Shown here one piece after another: positions 1 through 6,694 of a stretch of DNA of 10,295 nucleotides. Source of the DNA: Pyrinomonadaceae bacterium (lineage in GTDB: Bacteria; Acidobacteriota; Blastocatellia; Pyrinomonadales; Pyrinomonadaceae); assembly GCA_018060305.1 (NCBI GenBank), contig JAGOWF010000085.1:1-10295 (forward strand), read 5' to 3'. The notes under the pieces were generated by a model, which saw only the letters and a list, made by a program, of their open reading frames with translations, ran no database searches and was not told the DNA's origin. Made by a program: the position numbers and the translations under genes. Each line of letters starts with the position of its first letter. Positions within the stretch are counted from its first letter, which is position 1.

Positions 1-1969
1 ACATGTTGTAGCCGGCTATCGGCTGAGCTGTGTATTCGAGCAGCATCTTGATCATGTTTGGCGTGAGCTTTGGATTTGCCTGCAGAAGCAGTGCGGCGGT
101 GCCTGACACGATCGGCGTTGACATCGAGGTGCCCGAGAGGTACATCAGCGTCAGGTTGTCATTGTTTGAACTCGTAGGATAGACCGCGAGCCATGGGTTG
201 GCCTCTAATATCTCGCTGTCGCGACCGATGGCAGAGATCAGCTTGTTGCCAGGAGCCACGAGGTCAGGCTTGATCAGGTGGTCATACACTTTGGTGCCTG
301 CCTGATCGGTGTAGAACGACCGTGTCGGCCCTCTGGAGCTAAACGTCGTGATAGCGTCGTCAGTCCGAGCGTCCGTTCCAAATGTATTAGTCGCGCCGAC
401 GGTGATGACCGAGGGGTCATTGCCCGGCGAATGGATCGCGCCATACATCTTTTGCCCCTGAGCATTCTTGCCGCTGTTACCGGCGGCGGCGACGACGACC
501 ATTCCGACATCGACCAGCCGGCGTGCCGCGCGACAGAGCGGATCGTTGCGCCATGTCTCGACAGCCGGTGTGCCGAGGCTCATGTTTACGACCTTGATGT
601 TATAGGTTGAGCGGTTCGTATAGAGCCAGTCGAGCCCCTGCAGCAGGCCGGATGTCGTTCCTGTTCCGTGATCATTCAGGACGCGGACATTGATGAGTTT
701 TGCGTTTGGAGCCATGCCCCTATAAGGCGTGAGTTCGCCTGTGCGTCCGCTGCCGCCGGCCAGAAGTCCCGCCACATGCGAGCCGTGGCCGTAAGGGTCA
801 CGACTCGTTGCCGAGCTGCCACTCGAACTGCCGCTGGCCCCGGTAAAGTCAACGTGCTTGATGACGCGGTCAGTAAATGCATTGTCCAGGAACGAATTGT
901 GTCCTTCATAGAGGCCGGAATCAACAACCGCAATCGTCATTCCGGTCCCGTCCAACTGATAGTTTGTATTTACCGGCACGCCAAGAGCGTTGATCACTGT
1001 CGTTGTCTGATTGCGGACGAGCGAAGCTCCGGTCGTTTCCTCGACGTGGCCGAGCAGCTTGACCTCTTTATCGAGCGAGAGGTGCTTTGCCGCGCGGACG
1101 GCGGCGACAGCCTCGGCCACATTCAGCGGCAGATCGATAAAAAGCATTTTCAGAGCGCTTGCACGTCCGCCGATATTGATATTGTTTTTGCGAAGGACGT
1201 CGATGAGCTGTGGATTTTCGATATCATCCGACTGGAGAATAACCTTAACGGTCCTATTCCTGTCGGCACCAGCCATCAATTCTCTCAGGTCGGGCGAGAT
1301 CTTGTCGCCTACGAATCCATCATTGTCACCCTCGACGAGGCGGATCATTTCGAACTTTGTCTTGAGCCTCGCGTCAGCGACGATCTGGCTGTGGAAGCTC
1401 GACATGTCTGCGGCGGAGAATACCTGTATCTTGCCCTGCGCGAGCGCCGCGTAGAGGTTCGTCGCGACCTGTTGGCCGAGCATTGGCGAAACGGTCGAGA
1501 AGCCCGCGATGTCGTCGAGATAGATCGCCGTGTTGTCCTTTACCGTCGCGACGTGGCCGAGGATGCCCTTTACGACAGCGTCCATTTGGGCTTCGGTCTT
1601 GGCGGCGGCAAAGACGGCGTTCCAGTTGATGCGATAGAGCCGTTTGCTGCCGCGTGCCGCGAGTTTTGCAGCAGCCGATTCGACGACCATATCGCGTGCG
1701 TAGCCATTATCGTCGATCAAGACGGCGCTCTTACCGGACTTGCCGGCGAGAACGGCCGCTACGCGGTCGGCTTCTTTCGCATAGCCGTTATCGGCGGTCG
1801 TTCCGGAGACCTCGATCAGGAATGCAGCGAAAGGATTTTCGCTCCTTGCCGTCTCAGCCGTCGTGCCCGGTGCGGTCGTTATGGCCGCCTGGCCAAACGC
1901 CAGCGTCGAGGACAGCATCACCCAGACAAGGGCGGCGGTTATTATCCGTGCGAAGTTCGTTTTTCTCAT
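1..1969 (-). CDS. Exported S8 (subtilisin-like) serine protease with degenerate Clp-like N-terminal domain; C-terminus outside window
   Basis: I translated this frame by hand from the ATG at 1969 to the window edge. It has no stop over 656 residues, so the 3' end lies outside. Residues 1-28 are a signal peptide: basic MRKTNFAR, a hydrophobic core, then LAFGQA. Residues about 60-215 resemble a decayed AAA+ module (see findings). Residues about 237-310 look like an I9-type propeptide. The catalytic domain follows, with Asp350 in AVVDSG, His395 in GHGSHVAG, the oxyanion Asn in AAAGNSG and Ser615 in SGTSMSTP, so the triad is complete. Family members are secreted endopeptidases that remove their own propeptide. 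The start is chosen by the signal peptide; no good Shine-Dalgarno precedes it. The family call is firm. Substrate is unknown, and C-terminal domains, if any, cannot be seen. Confidence 0.95.
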   Translation of the reverse strand, partial: MRKTNFARIITAALVWVMLSSTLAFGQAAITTAPGTTAETARSENPFAAFLIEVSGTTADNGYAKEADRVAAVLAGKSGKSAVLIDDNGYARDMVVESAAAKLAARGSKRLYRINWNAVFAAAKTEAQMDAVVKGILGHVATVKDNTAIYLDDIAGFSTVSPMLGQQVATNLYAALAQGKIQVFSAADMSSFHSQIVADARLKTKFEMIRLVEGDNDGFVGDKISPDLRELMAGADRNRTVKVILQSDDIENPQLIDVLRKNNINIGGRASALKMLFIDLPLNVAEAVAAVRAAKHLSLDKEVKLLGHVEETTGASLVRNQTTTVINALGVPVNTNYQLDGTGMTIAVVDSGLYEGHNSFLDNAFTDRVIKHVDFTGASGSSSGSSATSRDPYGHGSHVAGLLAGGSGRTGELTPYRGMAPNAKLINVRVLNDHGTGTTSGLLQGLDWLYTNRSTYNIKVVNMSLGTPAVETWRNDPLCRAARRLVDVGMVVVAAAGNSGKNAQGQKMYGAIHSPGNDPSVITVGATNTFGTDARTDDAITTFSSRGPTRSFYTDQAGTKVYDHLIKPDLVAPGNKLISAIGRDSEILEANPWLAVYPTSSNNDNLTLMYLSGTSMSTPIVSGTAALLLQANPKLTPNMIKMLLEYTAQPIAGYNM

Positions 1970-2052
1970 AACAGTTTCGGTGCTCACTTCGAGCGTCCTA
2001 AATTTGGGGCTTTGCCCGCGACCTATTTAGCAATGCCCGTGCCAAAGATCAA

Positions 2053-2064
2053 GAAACGCGTTTC
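2053..2064. promoter_or_regulatory. 12-bp perfect palindrome upstream of the S8 protease gene
   Basis: GAAACGCGTTTC is a perfect palindrome lying 84 bp upstream of the protease start codon. Its place and symmetry fit a binding site for a dimeric regulator. No regulator is identified, and a chance palindrome is possible. Confidence 0.25.
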
Positions 2065-2120
2065 GGTCCCGTATTTATGGGCTTCTGGCGTGCAATAGGT
2101 CAGGGAATTGGTTTTCCTCA

Positions 2121-2170
2121 CGGTCATGAATCGGTCATCCTGACCGAACATCTCAAGTCTGGATGACCGA
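2121..2170. repeat. Cluster of TCGGTCA/TGACCGA inverted repeats
   Basis: TCGGTCA (2131-2137) and TGACCGA (2141-2147) form a perfect 7-bp stem with loop TCC. Another CGGTCAT lies at 2121-2127 and another TGACCGA at 2164-2170, so the same heptamer core occurs four times in 50 bp in both orientations. It may be an operator cluster for the divergently placed protease gene or a small hairpin array. Function is inferred only. Confidence 0.4.
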
Positions 2171-2180
2171 TAGTGACGAC

Positions 2181-2233
2181 CGGTCGAGTGTATCGACAAG
2201 AGCGGTGAAAACCGATCGAATGTATCGACAAGA
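2181..2233. repeat. Two-copy direct repeat, 32-bp period
   Basis: The 21-bp units at 2181-2201 and 2213-2233 differ at two positions and share GTATCGACAAGA. Each unit has a short TCGA...TCGA dyad. They sit 212-264 bp upstream of the S8 protease start codon. They could be paired binding sites spaced about three helical turns apart, or simply a decayed tandem duplication. Confidence 0.5.
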
Positions 2234-2531
2234 TCGTCAAATGTAACCGCAAAATTTACCTCTTGCCCGCGCCGAAAAATACACTGCGAGCACCGGAAGA
2301 ACATTTGTTTCTGCTATCGCCGGTAAGCACGACATTGCCGCTGTGAATTTGAGAACTATGGTCGCTCGCAACAGACACTAATACCACTATCGCGGTGTCG
2401 GCGGAGAGAACCGTAAGAATCGAGTGTCGTCCGGAGTCACCGCCGAGGCCTTGGGTCGCAATAACTTGTTGGCTTTACGGTCGTCCTTGGCCTTATCGCG
2501 CCGGTTCAACGATTTGTCTCTTCATGAGGAT

Positions 2532-2760
2532 GTCTGAAAAGTCTGCTTCTACGCGGTGGAGCCGCGAAAGACGGTAGCCAGACGTGAAACGTCTGGAAAG
2601 TTGCGAACGATGATTTCCGCACTGAAGGTGCGGCAGACACCCGTAAACATTGGCCTTTCGCCCCTTCAGGGCGAGATGCCTTGGAGGCAGTCGTTCCAGG
2701 CGTTTCACGTCTGGCTACTATCTTTTTGCGGCTTCGCCGCGAAAGAACGACTTTTCAGAC
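2532..2760. repeat. 229-bp foldback element with 66-nt imperfect terminal inverted repeats
   Basis: The left arm (2532-2597) and right arm (2695-2760) are reverse complements at roughly 85 percent, both 66 nt long. They end in the same 12 bases, GTCTGAAAAGTC and its complement except for one shifted base. Each arm carries two hairpins of its own, including CCAGACGT-GAA-ACGTCTGG at 2578-2596. The 97-nt centre adds three more: CCGCAC/GTGCGG at 2617-2633, TCGCCC/GGGCGA at 2658-2674 and TGCCT/AGGCA at 2677-2689. This is a non-coding string of hairpins, like a REP/REPIN cluster or a MITE. No transposase is nearby, and I saw no clear target-site duplication. Confidence 0.75.
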
Positions 2761-2822
2761 AACCTCATTGAGACGGACGACTGTGCACATCCACCCTACT
2801 GGTTTGGCCGCCTGTTCAAGAG

Positions 2823-2871
2823 AAAACGCGGGCAGAGGTGCCCGCGTTCCGACGTGATGTTGCGTTCCGGC
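2823..2871. repeat. 49-bp repeat, copy 1
   Basis: This copy is identical over 49 bases to 3713-3761, in the same orientation. Its first half is a 10-bp perfect stem (AACGCGGGCA / TGCCCGCGTT) with a GAGG loop; its second half repeats GCGTTCC. On the minus strand the stem is followed by only four T before the match to the other copy ends, and no minus-strand gene ends here, so it is not an obvious terminator at this site. It lies upstream of the DUF4160-DUF2442 pair. Confidence 0.9.
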
Positions 2872-3057
2872 CGCTCGCGAATGTGACGGCAGGGCGAGGA
2901 GAGGGTCAGCCTTACGATTTGCAATTCTCAATGTCGCAGAATAGCAATTTAGCCCGTCTGAACGTGTCTGCTTTTGTGACCGATGTTGGCATGGCTGCCT
3001 GACCGAATTTGCGGGATCTTGCTCTTGGGATTGAAACTCGTTCGAGACTGCTCCCGC

Positions 3058-3086
3058 TTGACTCGCTCGCGGGTCGGTTATATAAA
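3058..3086 (+). promoter_or_regulatory. Sigma70-type promoter for the DUF4160-DUF2442 pair
   Basis: TTGACT at 3058-3063 and TATAAA at 3081-3086 each match the consensus at five of six bases and are separated by exactly 17 bp. The predicted transcription start near 3093 gives a leader of about 22 nt before the ATG at 3115. CCCGC (3053-3057) and GCGGG (3069-3073) form a small dyad across the -35 region that could serve autoregulation. Confidence 0.7.
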
Positions 3087-3114
3087 TAGCCTCTGCGGGC
3101 TCAAGAGATCACCG

Positions 3115-3384
3115 ATGCCGGAACTCAGCCGATTCTTTGGCATAATAATTCGTATGTATTGGGAAGCTAATGCACCGCATCATGCTCCGCACTTTCATGC
3201 ATATTACCAAGATGAGGTTGCGGTATTTACGATCGAAACGATTGAGATGATCGCGGGATCGCTGCCGCGGAGGCAGCGAAGGTTTGTCGAGGCATGGGCG
3301 GAACTGCATCAGGCAGACCTTACGGACGCCTGGACGCTCCTACATAGCGGGCAACTGCCGAAGCCGATTGAGCCACTTAGGTAA
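3115..3384 (+). CDS. DUF4160 family protein, first gene of a toxin-antitoxin-like pair
   Basis: The product is 89 residues. The opening MPELSRFFGIIIRMYWE, the histidine-rich APHHAPHFHAYY and the closing PRRQRR...EAWAELHQ are hallmarks of DUF4160, and the length is usual for it. Four histidines (22, 23, 26, 28) cluster in the conserved turn. The frame is open upstream to 2983, but that start would lie before the -10 box at 3081-3086, so the ATG at 3115 is chosen; only a weak AAGAGAT precedes it. The next gene starts four bases after this stop. DUF4160 and DUF2442 genes commonly occur side by side and are often suspected to form toxin-antitoxin modules. The biochemical role is not established as far as I know, and I do not assign toxin or antitoxin. 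Confidence 0.88.
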   Translation: MPELSRFFGIIIRMYWEANAPHHAPHFHAYYQDEVAVFTIETIEMIAGSLPRRQRRFVEAWAELHQADLTDAWTLLHSGQLPKPIEPLR

Positions 3385-3388
3385 CAGC

Positions 3389-3685
3389 ATGAAACACGAG
3401 ATCTACCGCGTTACGTCCTTTGAGATCGTCGGGCCATATGAGTTGCGTGTGGCATTTGATGACGGTCTGATAAATGAGATTGATTTCCAGGCCGTCCTGG
3501 CAGGTGAATTGTATGGGCCGCTTCGCGATGTTGAATTGTTCAGACAGGTGAGGATCGATCCGGAGGTTCACACACTCGTGTGGCCCAATGGCGCTGACTT
3601 TGATCCCGCAACTCTTCACGATTGGCCGGAGCATGCCGAGGCGATGCGGCGCGAGGCAGCGAAGTGGGAGTTGGTTACGGCATAA
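3389..3685 (+). CDS. DUF2442 family protein, second gene of the pair
   Basis: The product is 98 residues. The pattern VTSFEIVGPYELRVAFDDG, then IDFQAVLAGELYGPLRD, then FRQVRIDPEVHTLVWPNGAD and FDPATLHDW is typical of DUF2442, whose members are small single-domain proteins paired with DUF4160 or similar partners. The ATG at 3389 follows the upstream TAA after four bases, so translation is probably coupled. An in-frame ATG at 3284 inside the preceding gene is rejected because the conserved domain begins at 3389. The pair is transcribed opposite to every other gene here and converges on the S9 peptidase gene. Confidence 0.88.
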   Translation: MKHEIYRVTSFEIVGPYELRVAFDDGLINEIDFQAVLAGELYGPLRDVELFRQVRIDPEVHTLVWPNGADFDPATLHDWPEHAEAMRREAAKWELVTA

Positions 3686-3707
3686 TTCTCTTTTCGAAAC
3701 CTGAAAC

Positions 3708-3738
3708 AAAATAAAACGCGGGCAGAGGTGCCCGCGTT
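3708..3738 (-). terminator. Intrinsic terminator of the S9 peptidase gene
   Basis: Read on the minus strand, a 10-bp perfect GC-rich stem (3729-3738 with 3715-3724) with a four-base loop is followed by TTTTATTTTG, about 44 bases after the peptidase stop. On the plus strand no T run follows, so it would not be a standard terminator for DUF2442. The hairpin is the first half of the 49-bp repeat. Confidence 0.75.
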
Positions 3739-3761
3739 CCGACGTGATGTTGCGTTCCGGC
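3713..3761. repeat. 49-bp repeat, copy 2
   Basis: All 49 bases are identical to 2823-2871, 890 bp away and in the same orientation. This copy supplies the terminator hairpin of the S9 peptidase gene. A further small hairpin, CCGGC-GTGA-GCCGG at 3757-3770, overlaps its right end. Confidence 0.9.
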
Positions 3762-3781
3762 GTGAGCCGGTGTTGCGGTCG

Positions 3782-5923
3782 CTACTTCGTGATGCCGACT
3801 TCCGTCAGCGCATAGGCGTATTCAAAGGCGACCTCTTTTAGGCGGTCGTAGCGGCCTGAGGCGCCGCCGTGGCCGGCGCCCATATTCATTTTTAACAGGA
3901 TGGTGTTGTCGTCGGTCTTTAGCTCTCGGAGCTTGGCTGTCCATTTGGCGGCTTCCCAGTAGGGAACCTGGCTGTCGTTGAGCGAGGCCTCGATGAGCAT
4001 GTCGGGATAATTCTGCGCCCGGACGTTGTCGTATGGCGAATAGCTGTCCATATAATCCCACGCCTTTTTGTCGTCGCGCGGATTTCCCCATTCGATCCAT
4101 TCCTGCGTGGTCAGCGGCAGGCTGTCGTCGATCATCGTGTTCATCACATCGACGAAGGGAACCTGCGCGATCACGGCCTTGAACGTCTCAGGCGACTGAT
4201 TTGTGACAACGCCCATCAGCAGGCCGCCCGCGGAGCCGCCCTGAATGACGAGGCGGTCGCTCGAGGTGTATTTATTCGCGATCAGCCATTTGGCCGAGTC
4301 GATAAAGTCGTGAAAGGTGTTCATCTTCTTGAACATCCGTCCGTCCTGTCGCCATTTCTCGCCGAGTTCGCTGCCGCCGCGAATGTGCGCGATAGCATAG
4401 ATCATTCCGCGATCAACGAGGCTCAGGCGGCTGGATGAGAAGTTAGGCGTCATCGAATAGCCGTATGAGCCATACGCATACAACAGCATCGGGGCCGACC
4501 CGTCGAGTTTCGTGCCCTTCTTCATCAGGATCGAAACGGGAACCTTGACGCCGTCGCGGGCCATCGCCCAGACGCGTGTCGTCTCGTAGTTGTCCCTGTT
4601 GTGGCCGCTCGGTATCTCCTGCTGCTTGACGAGCACGCTCTTGCGCGCCTTTAGATCAAATTCATAGGTTGAATTTGGCGTGACCATCGACGAATAGTTA
4701 TAGCGAATATAAGGCGTGGCGTATTCGGGATTGCCGCCAAGGCCCATCTCGTAAACGCTCTCGGGCGTCGGAATGCGCAGGTCGGCACGCTTAGTCTTGC
4801 GATCCATCACGCGTATATATTCGAGGCCGTTCTCGACCTCTGAGACGACGGCCGTCCCCTTAAAGAAGTCGATCGACTGGACCTTTATCTTAGGGTTGTG
4901 CGCGATGAAGTCTGTCCAGTTGGCCTCCGACGGATCATTTGCCGGTGCCCGGACGACCTTAAAGTTTTCGGCATCCTTATTCGTGACGATATAAAACTCG
5001 CCCATGTCAAAGTCTGCGTAATATTCGTGGCCTTCGCGTCGCGGGCTGAGCATTTTCCATTCGCCGAGCGGCGTTTCGGCCGACAGATAGCGATCTTCGC
5101 TCATGGTCGCCGCTCCGGATTGCAGGAAGAACATCCTGTGGTCGCGCGAGCGATAGATATTGATGTTAAAGAGGACGTCCTTTTCCTCAAACACAAGCGG
5201 ATCGGCACCCGTGGTGCCGACCTCGTGGCGAAACAGCTTGTCGTTGCGCTTTGAAACGGCATCTTCCTGCACATAAAAGAGATATTTGCCGTCGGGCGAC
5301 CATTCGGTCGAGGTCGTGCGTTCGATACGGTCGGTCAGTATCTTGCCGGTCTTGAGGTCCTTGAACTGAAGCGTGTATTGCCTGTAACCGTTGGTGTCGG
5401 TCGAGAAGGCGAGCATATTGCCGTCGTCGCTCACCTCAAATGCTCCGATCGAGTAAAACTCGTGCCCCTTGGCCATCTCGTTTACATCGAGCAGCACTTC
5501 GGCGTTTGCCCCGTCGCGGGTCTTGCTGCGGAGAAAGGTCGGATACTGCTTGCCCTCTTCGGTCTTGTTGAAATACCAAAACCCACCGATCTTTGTCGGC
5601 ACGCTGAGGTCGGTCTGCTTGATGCGGCCGAGCATTTCCTTATAGAGCGAATCAACGAACGGCTGATACCTGTCCATGTGAGAGGCCGTGTATTTGTTCT
5701 CCGCGTTCAGATAGTCGATGATCGCCGGGTCGTTGCTCTTTGTGCCATCGGGCTGCCGGTCACGCAGCCAGCCGTAATTATCGGTGATCTCATAGCCGTG
5801 GATCTTGAGCACGTTTGGGACCTTCTTTGCGACAGGTGGTTTCATATCTGTTTGAGCGACGATCGTGAAGCGGCCGATCACGATGATGATAAAAAGCGAA
5901 ATAATGGAAACTAAAGATTTCAT
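3782..5923 (-). CDS. Exported S9 family peptidase, oligopeptidase B-like
   Basis: The 713-residue product begins with a hydrophobic signal sequence (about residues 4-24, SIISLFIIIVIG then FTIVAQ). The mature part opens with KPPVAKKVP and DNYGWLRDR, the usual start of the prolyl oligopeptidase/oligopeptidase B family. Residues about 80-440 are the beta-propeller. The alpha/beta-hydrolase domain follows, with AYGSYG at 483-488, nucleophile Ser564 in GGSAGG, Asp650 in LNDSQVPYW and His685 in GAGHGGASGRYDR. Triad and length are complete. The family cleaves short peptides, oligopeptidase B after Arg or Lys. The likely site is the periplasm, unlike the cytoplasmic enterobacterial enzyme. The start is set by the signal peptide; GGGGGA lies too far upstream to be a good ribosome binding site. 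Confidence 0.93.
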   Translation of the reverse strand: MKSLVSIISLFIIIVIGRFTIVAQTDMKPPVAKKVPNVLKIHGYEITDNYGWLRDRQPDGTKSNDPAIIDYLNAENKYTASHMDRYQPFVDSLYKEMLGRIKQTDLSVPTKIGGFWYFNKTEEGKQYPTFLRSKTRDGANAEVLLDVNEMAKGHEFYSIGAFEVSDDGNMLAFSTDTNGYRQYTLQFKDLKTGKILTDRIERTTSTEWSPDGKYLFYVQEDAVSKRNDKLFRHEVGTTGADPLVFEEKDVLFNINIYRSRDHRMFFLQSGAATMSEDRYLSAETPLGEWKMLSPRREGHEYYADFDMGEFYIVTNKDAENFKVVRAPANDPSEANWTDFIAHNPKIKVQSIDFFKGTAVVSEVENGLEYIRVMDRKTKRADLRIPTPESVYEMGLGGNPEYATPYIRYNYSSMVTPNSTYEFDLKARKSVLVKQQEIPSGHNRDNYETTRVWAMARDGVKVPVSILMKKGTKLDGSAPMLLYAYGSYGYSMTPNFSSSRLSLVDRGMIYAIAHIRGGSELGEKWRQDGRMFKKMNTFHDFIDSAKWLIANKYTSSDRLVIQGGSAGGLLMGVVTNQSPETFKAVIAQVPFVDVMNTMIDDSLPLTTQEWIEWGNPRDDKKAWDYMDSYSPYDNVRAQNYPDMLIEASLNDSQVPYWEAAKWTAKLRELKTDDNTILLKMNMGAGHGGASGRYDRLKEVAFEYAYALTEVGITK

Positions 5924-6012
5924 TTGGCAATCAAATCCCCCGATTATTAATGTTGGGTGTCAAACTAATACGAACAAAAGCCGAATTGGGTTCAAAGCAC
6001 CGACTTTTCTTA

Positions 6013-6363
6013 CTACTTGTCTATGATTTGTATCGAGTTGGCTAACCGGTCGGGGTCGAGATCGCGCCAAAGGGCGATCAGCCTGTGGATAGCATCGCCA
6101 ATCGACAGCTTCTTTGACACAATGATCACGCCGGGGCAATTATTGTCGATCAGGAACTCGCCAAAATGAATCGGCATCGTTTTTCGATCGTGGGACACTA
6201 AAACGCGATCTTGCTCGGCGGCGATCCTCAATACAGTCAGATCATCCATGCCCTGGAATCCGGTCTCGTCCGCGCTTTTGAAGTCGATCTCCGGGGCTAT
6301 GCGCCGGATGCCCTTTAGTATATTACCGTTAAAGTCCGCATCGGCCTGAAATGCGACTTTCAT
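6013..6363 (-). CDS. DUF5615 PIN-like protein, probable toxin of a VapBC-type pair
   Basis: The product is 116 residues. It fits the DUF5615/PIN-like family: an N-terminal strand with acidic residues (Asp8, Asp10), then MDDLTVLRIAAEQDRVLVSHD with Asp40, Asp41 and Asp59 placed like PIN nuclease carboxylates. PIN-domain toxins cleave RNA using a metal held by such acids. The N-terminus reads MKVAFQADADF rather than the commoner 'LLDENL' style, so the family fit is good but not textbook. The ATG overlaps the TGA of the upstream DUF433 gene by four bases (6360-6363), a standard translational coupling. Nuclease activity is inferred from the family and not visible directly. Confidence 0.8.
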   Translation of the reverse strand: MKVAFQADADFNGNILKGIRRIAPEIDFKSADETGFQGMDDLTVLRIAAEQDRVLVSHDRKTMPIHFGEFLIDNNCPGVIIVSKKLSIGDAIHRLIALWRDLDPDRLANSIQIIDK

Positions 6364-6674
6364 TGTTGTGTTACCAGTTTCTCGTTCCGCACTTTGTCGA
6401 GCCAGGCGTAGAAGCCCGGGTCTCGTTTGCGCGCCGACAGTGCGTCGCGATCAAATGCAAGTTCGTCCTCGCGAATCGACGCATCCACCGCATCCTTGTT
6501 TGCCAAGTAAAAGGCCAAGCCGCCATAGACCTCTTCCAAGGTCAGGAGAGGAAAGGCTTCTCGAATGCTTTCCGGCGATTCGCCGCGTAGAAAAGTGTAA
6601 ACCAACGAATCAAGCGATATTCGCTTGTCCTTGATATAGTAACCACCATTCCGCATTTCTACGTAGCTCTTCAT
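6360..6674 (-). CDS. DUF433 family protein, probable antitoxin of the pair
   Basis: The product is 104 residues. YYIKDKRISLDSLVYTFLRGESPESIREAFPLLTLEEVYGGLAFYLANKD is the characteristic DUF433 core, a small winged-helix-like DNA-binding domain; related proteins are annotated as VapB-type antitoxins when next to PIN-like genes. The start is supported by AGGA seven bases upstream of the ATG. A 7-bp inverted repeat lies 21 bases upstream and may be its own operator. It stands 63 bases behind citrate synthase on the same strand, so read-through is possible. Confidence 0.85.
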   Translation of the reverse strand: MKSYVEMRNGGYYIKDKRISLDSLVYTFLRGESPESIREAFPLLTLEEVYGGLAFYLANKDAVDASIREDELAFDRDALSARKRDPGFYAWLDKVRNEKLVTQQ

Positions 6675-6694
6675 ATACTAATCCTACAACAATC

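Larger units (their letters stand above)
1970..3057. other. Gene-poor, repeat-bearing intergenic region
   Basis: I find no convincing gene here. Short open frames exist on both strands, but they run through hairpins and repeats, lack ribosome binding sites and resemble no family I know. The stretch holds a 12-bp palindrome, a cluster of TCGGTCA inverted repeats, a two-copy 32-bp-period repeat, a 229-bp foldback element and one copy of a 49-bp repeat; each is listed separately. The remainder (about 2234-2531, 2761-2822 and 2872-3057) shows nothing I can name. Confidence 0.6.

Noticed and set aside
668..2098. Long plus-strand open frame of 476 codons
   Set aside because: It is antisense to the S8 protease, whose minus-strand frame has a signal peptide and full catalytic triad. 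The plus-strand translation shows no family motif.
2121..2233. Possible CRISPR array
   Set aside because: Only two direct-repeat units, imperfect, with an 11-base gap; no cas genes and no regular spacers.
2023..2304. Minus-strand open frame of 93 codons upstream of the protease
   Set aside because: It runs through the palindrome and the 32-bp-period repeat and has no recognisable domain.
2650..2886. Plus-strand open frame of 78 codons (MAFRPFRARCLGG...)
   Set aside because: It is a read-through of the foldback element and the 49-bp repeat. Such repeat-derived peptides are a common annotation artefact.
2983..3114. N-terminal extension of the DUF4160 gene
   Set aside because: The DUF4160 domain starts at the ATG at 3115, and the promoter's -10 box at 3081-3086 lies downstream of the extended start.
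5935..5963. TTGACA on the minus strand as promoter of the S9 peptidase
   Set aside because: A perfect -35 box, but the base positions 17 downstream read GGGGAT and no acceptable -10 lies at 15-19 bp.
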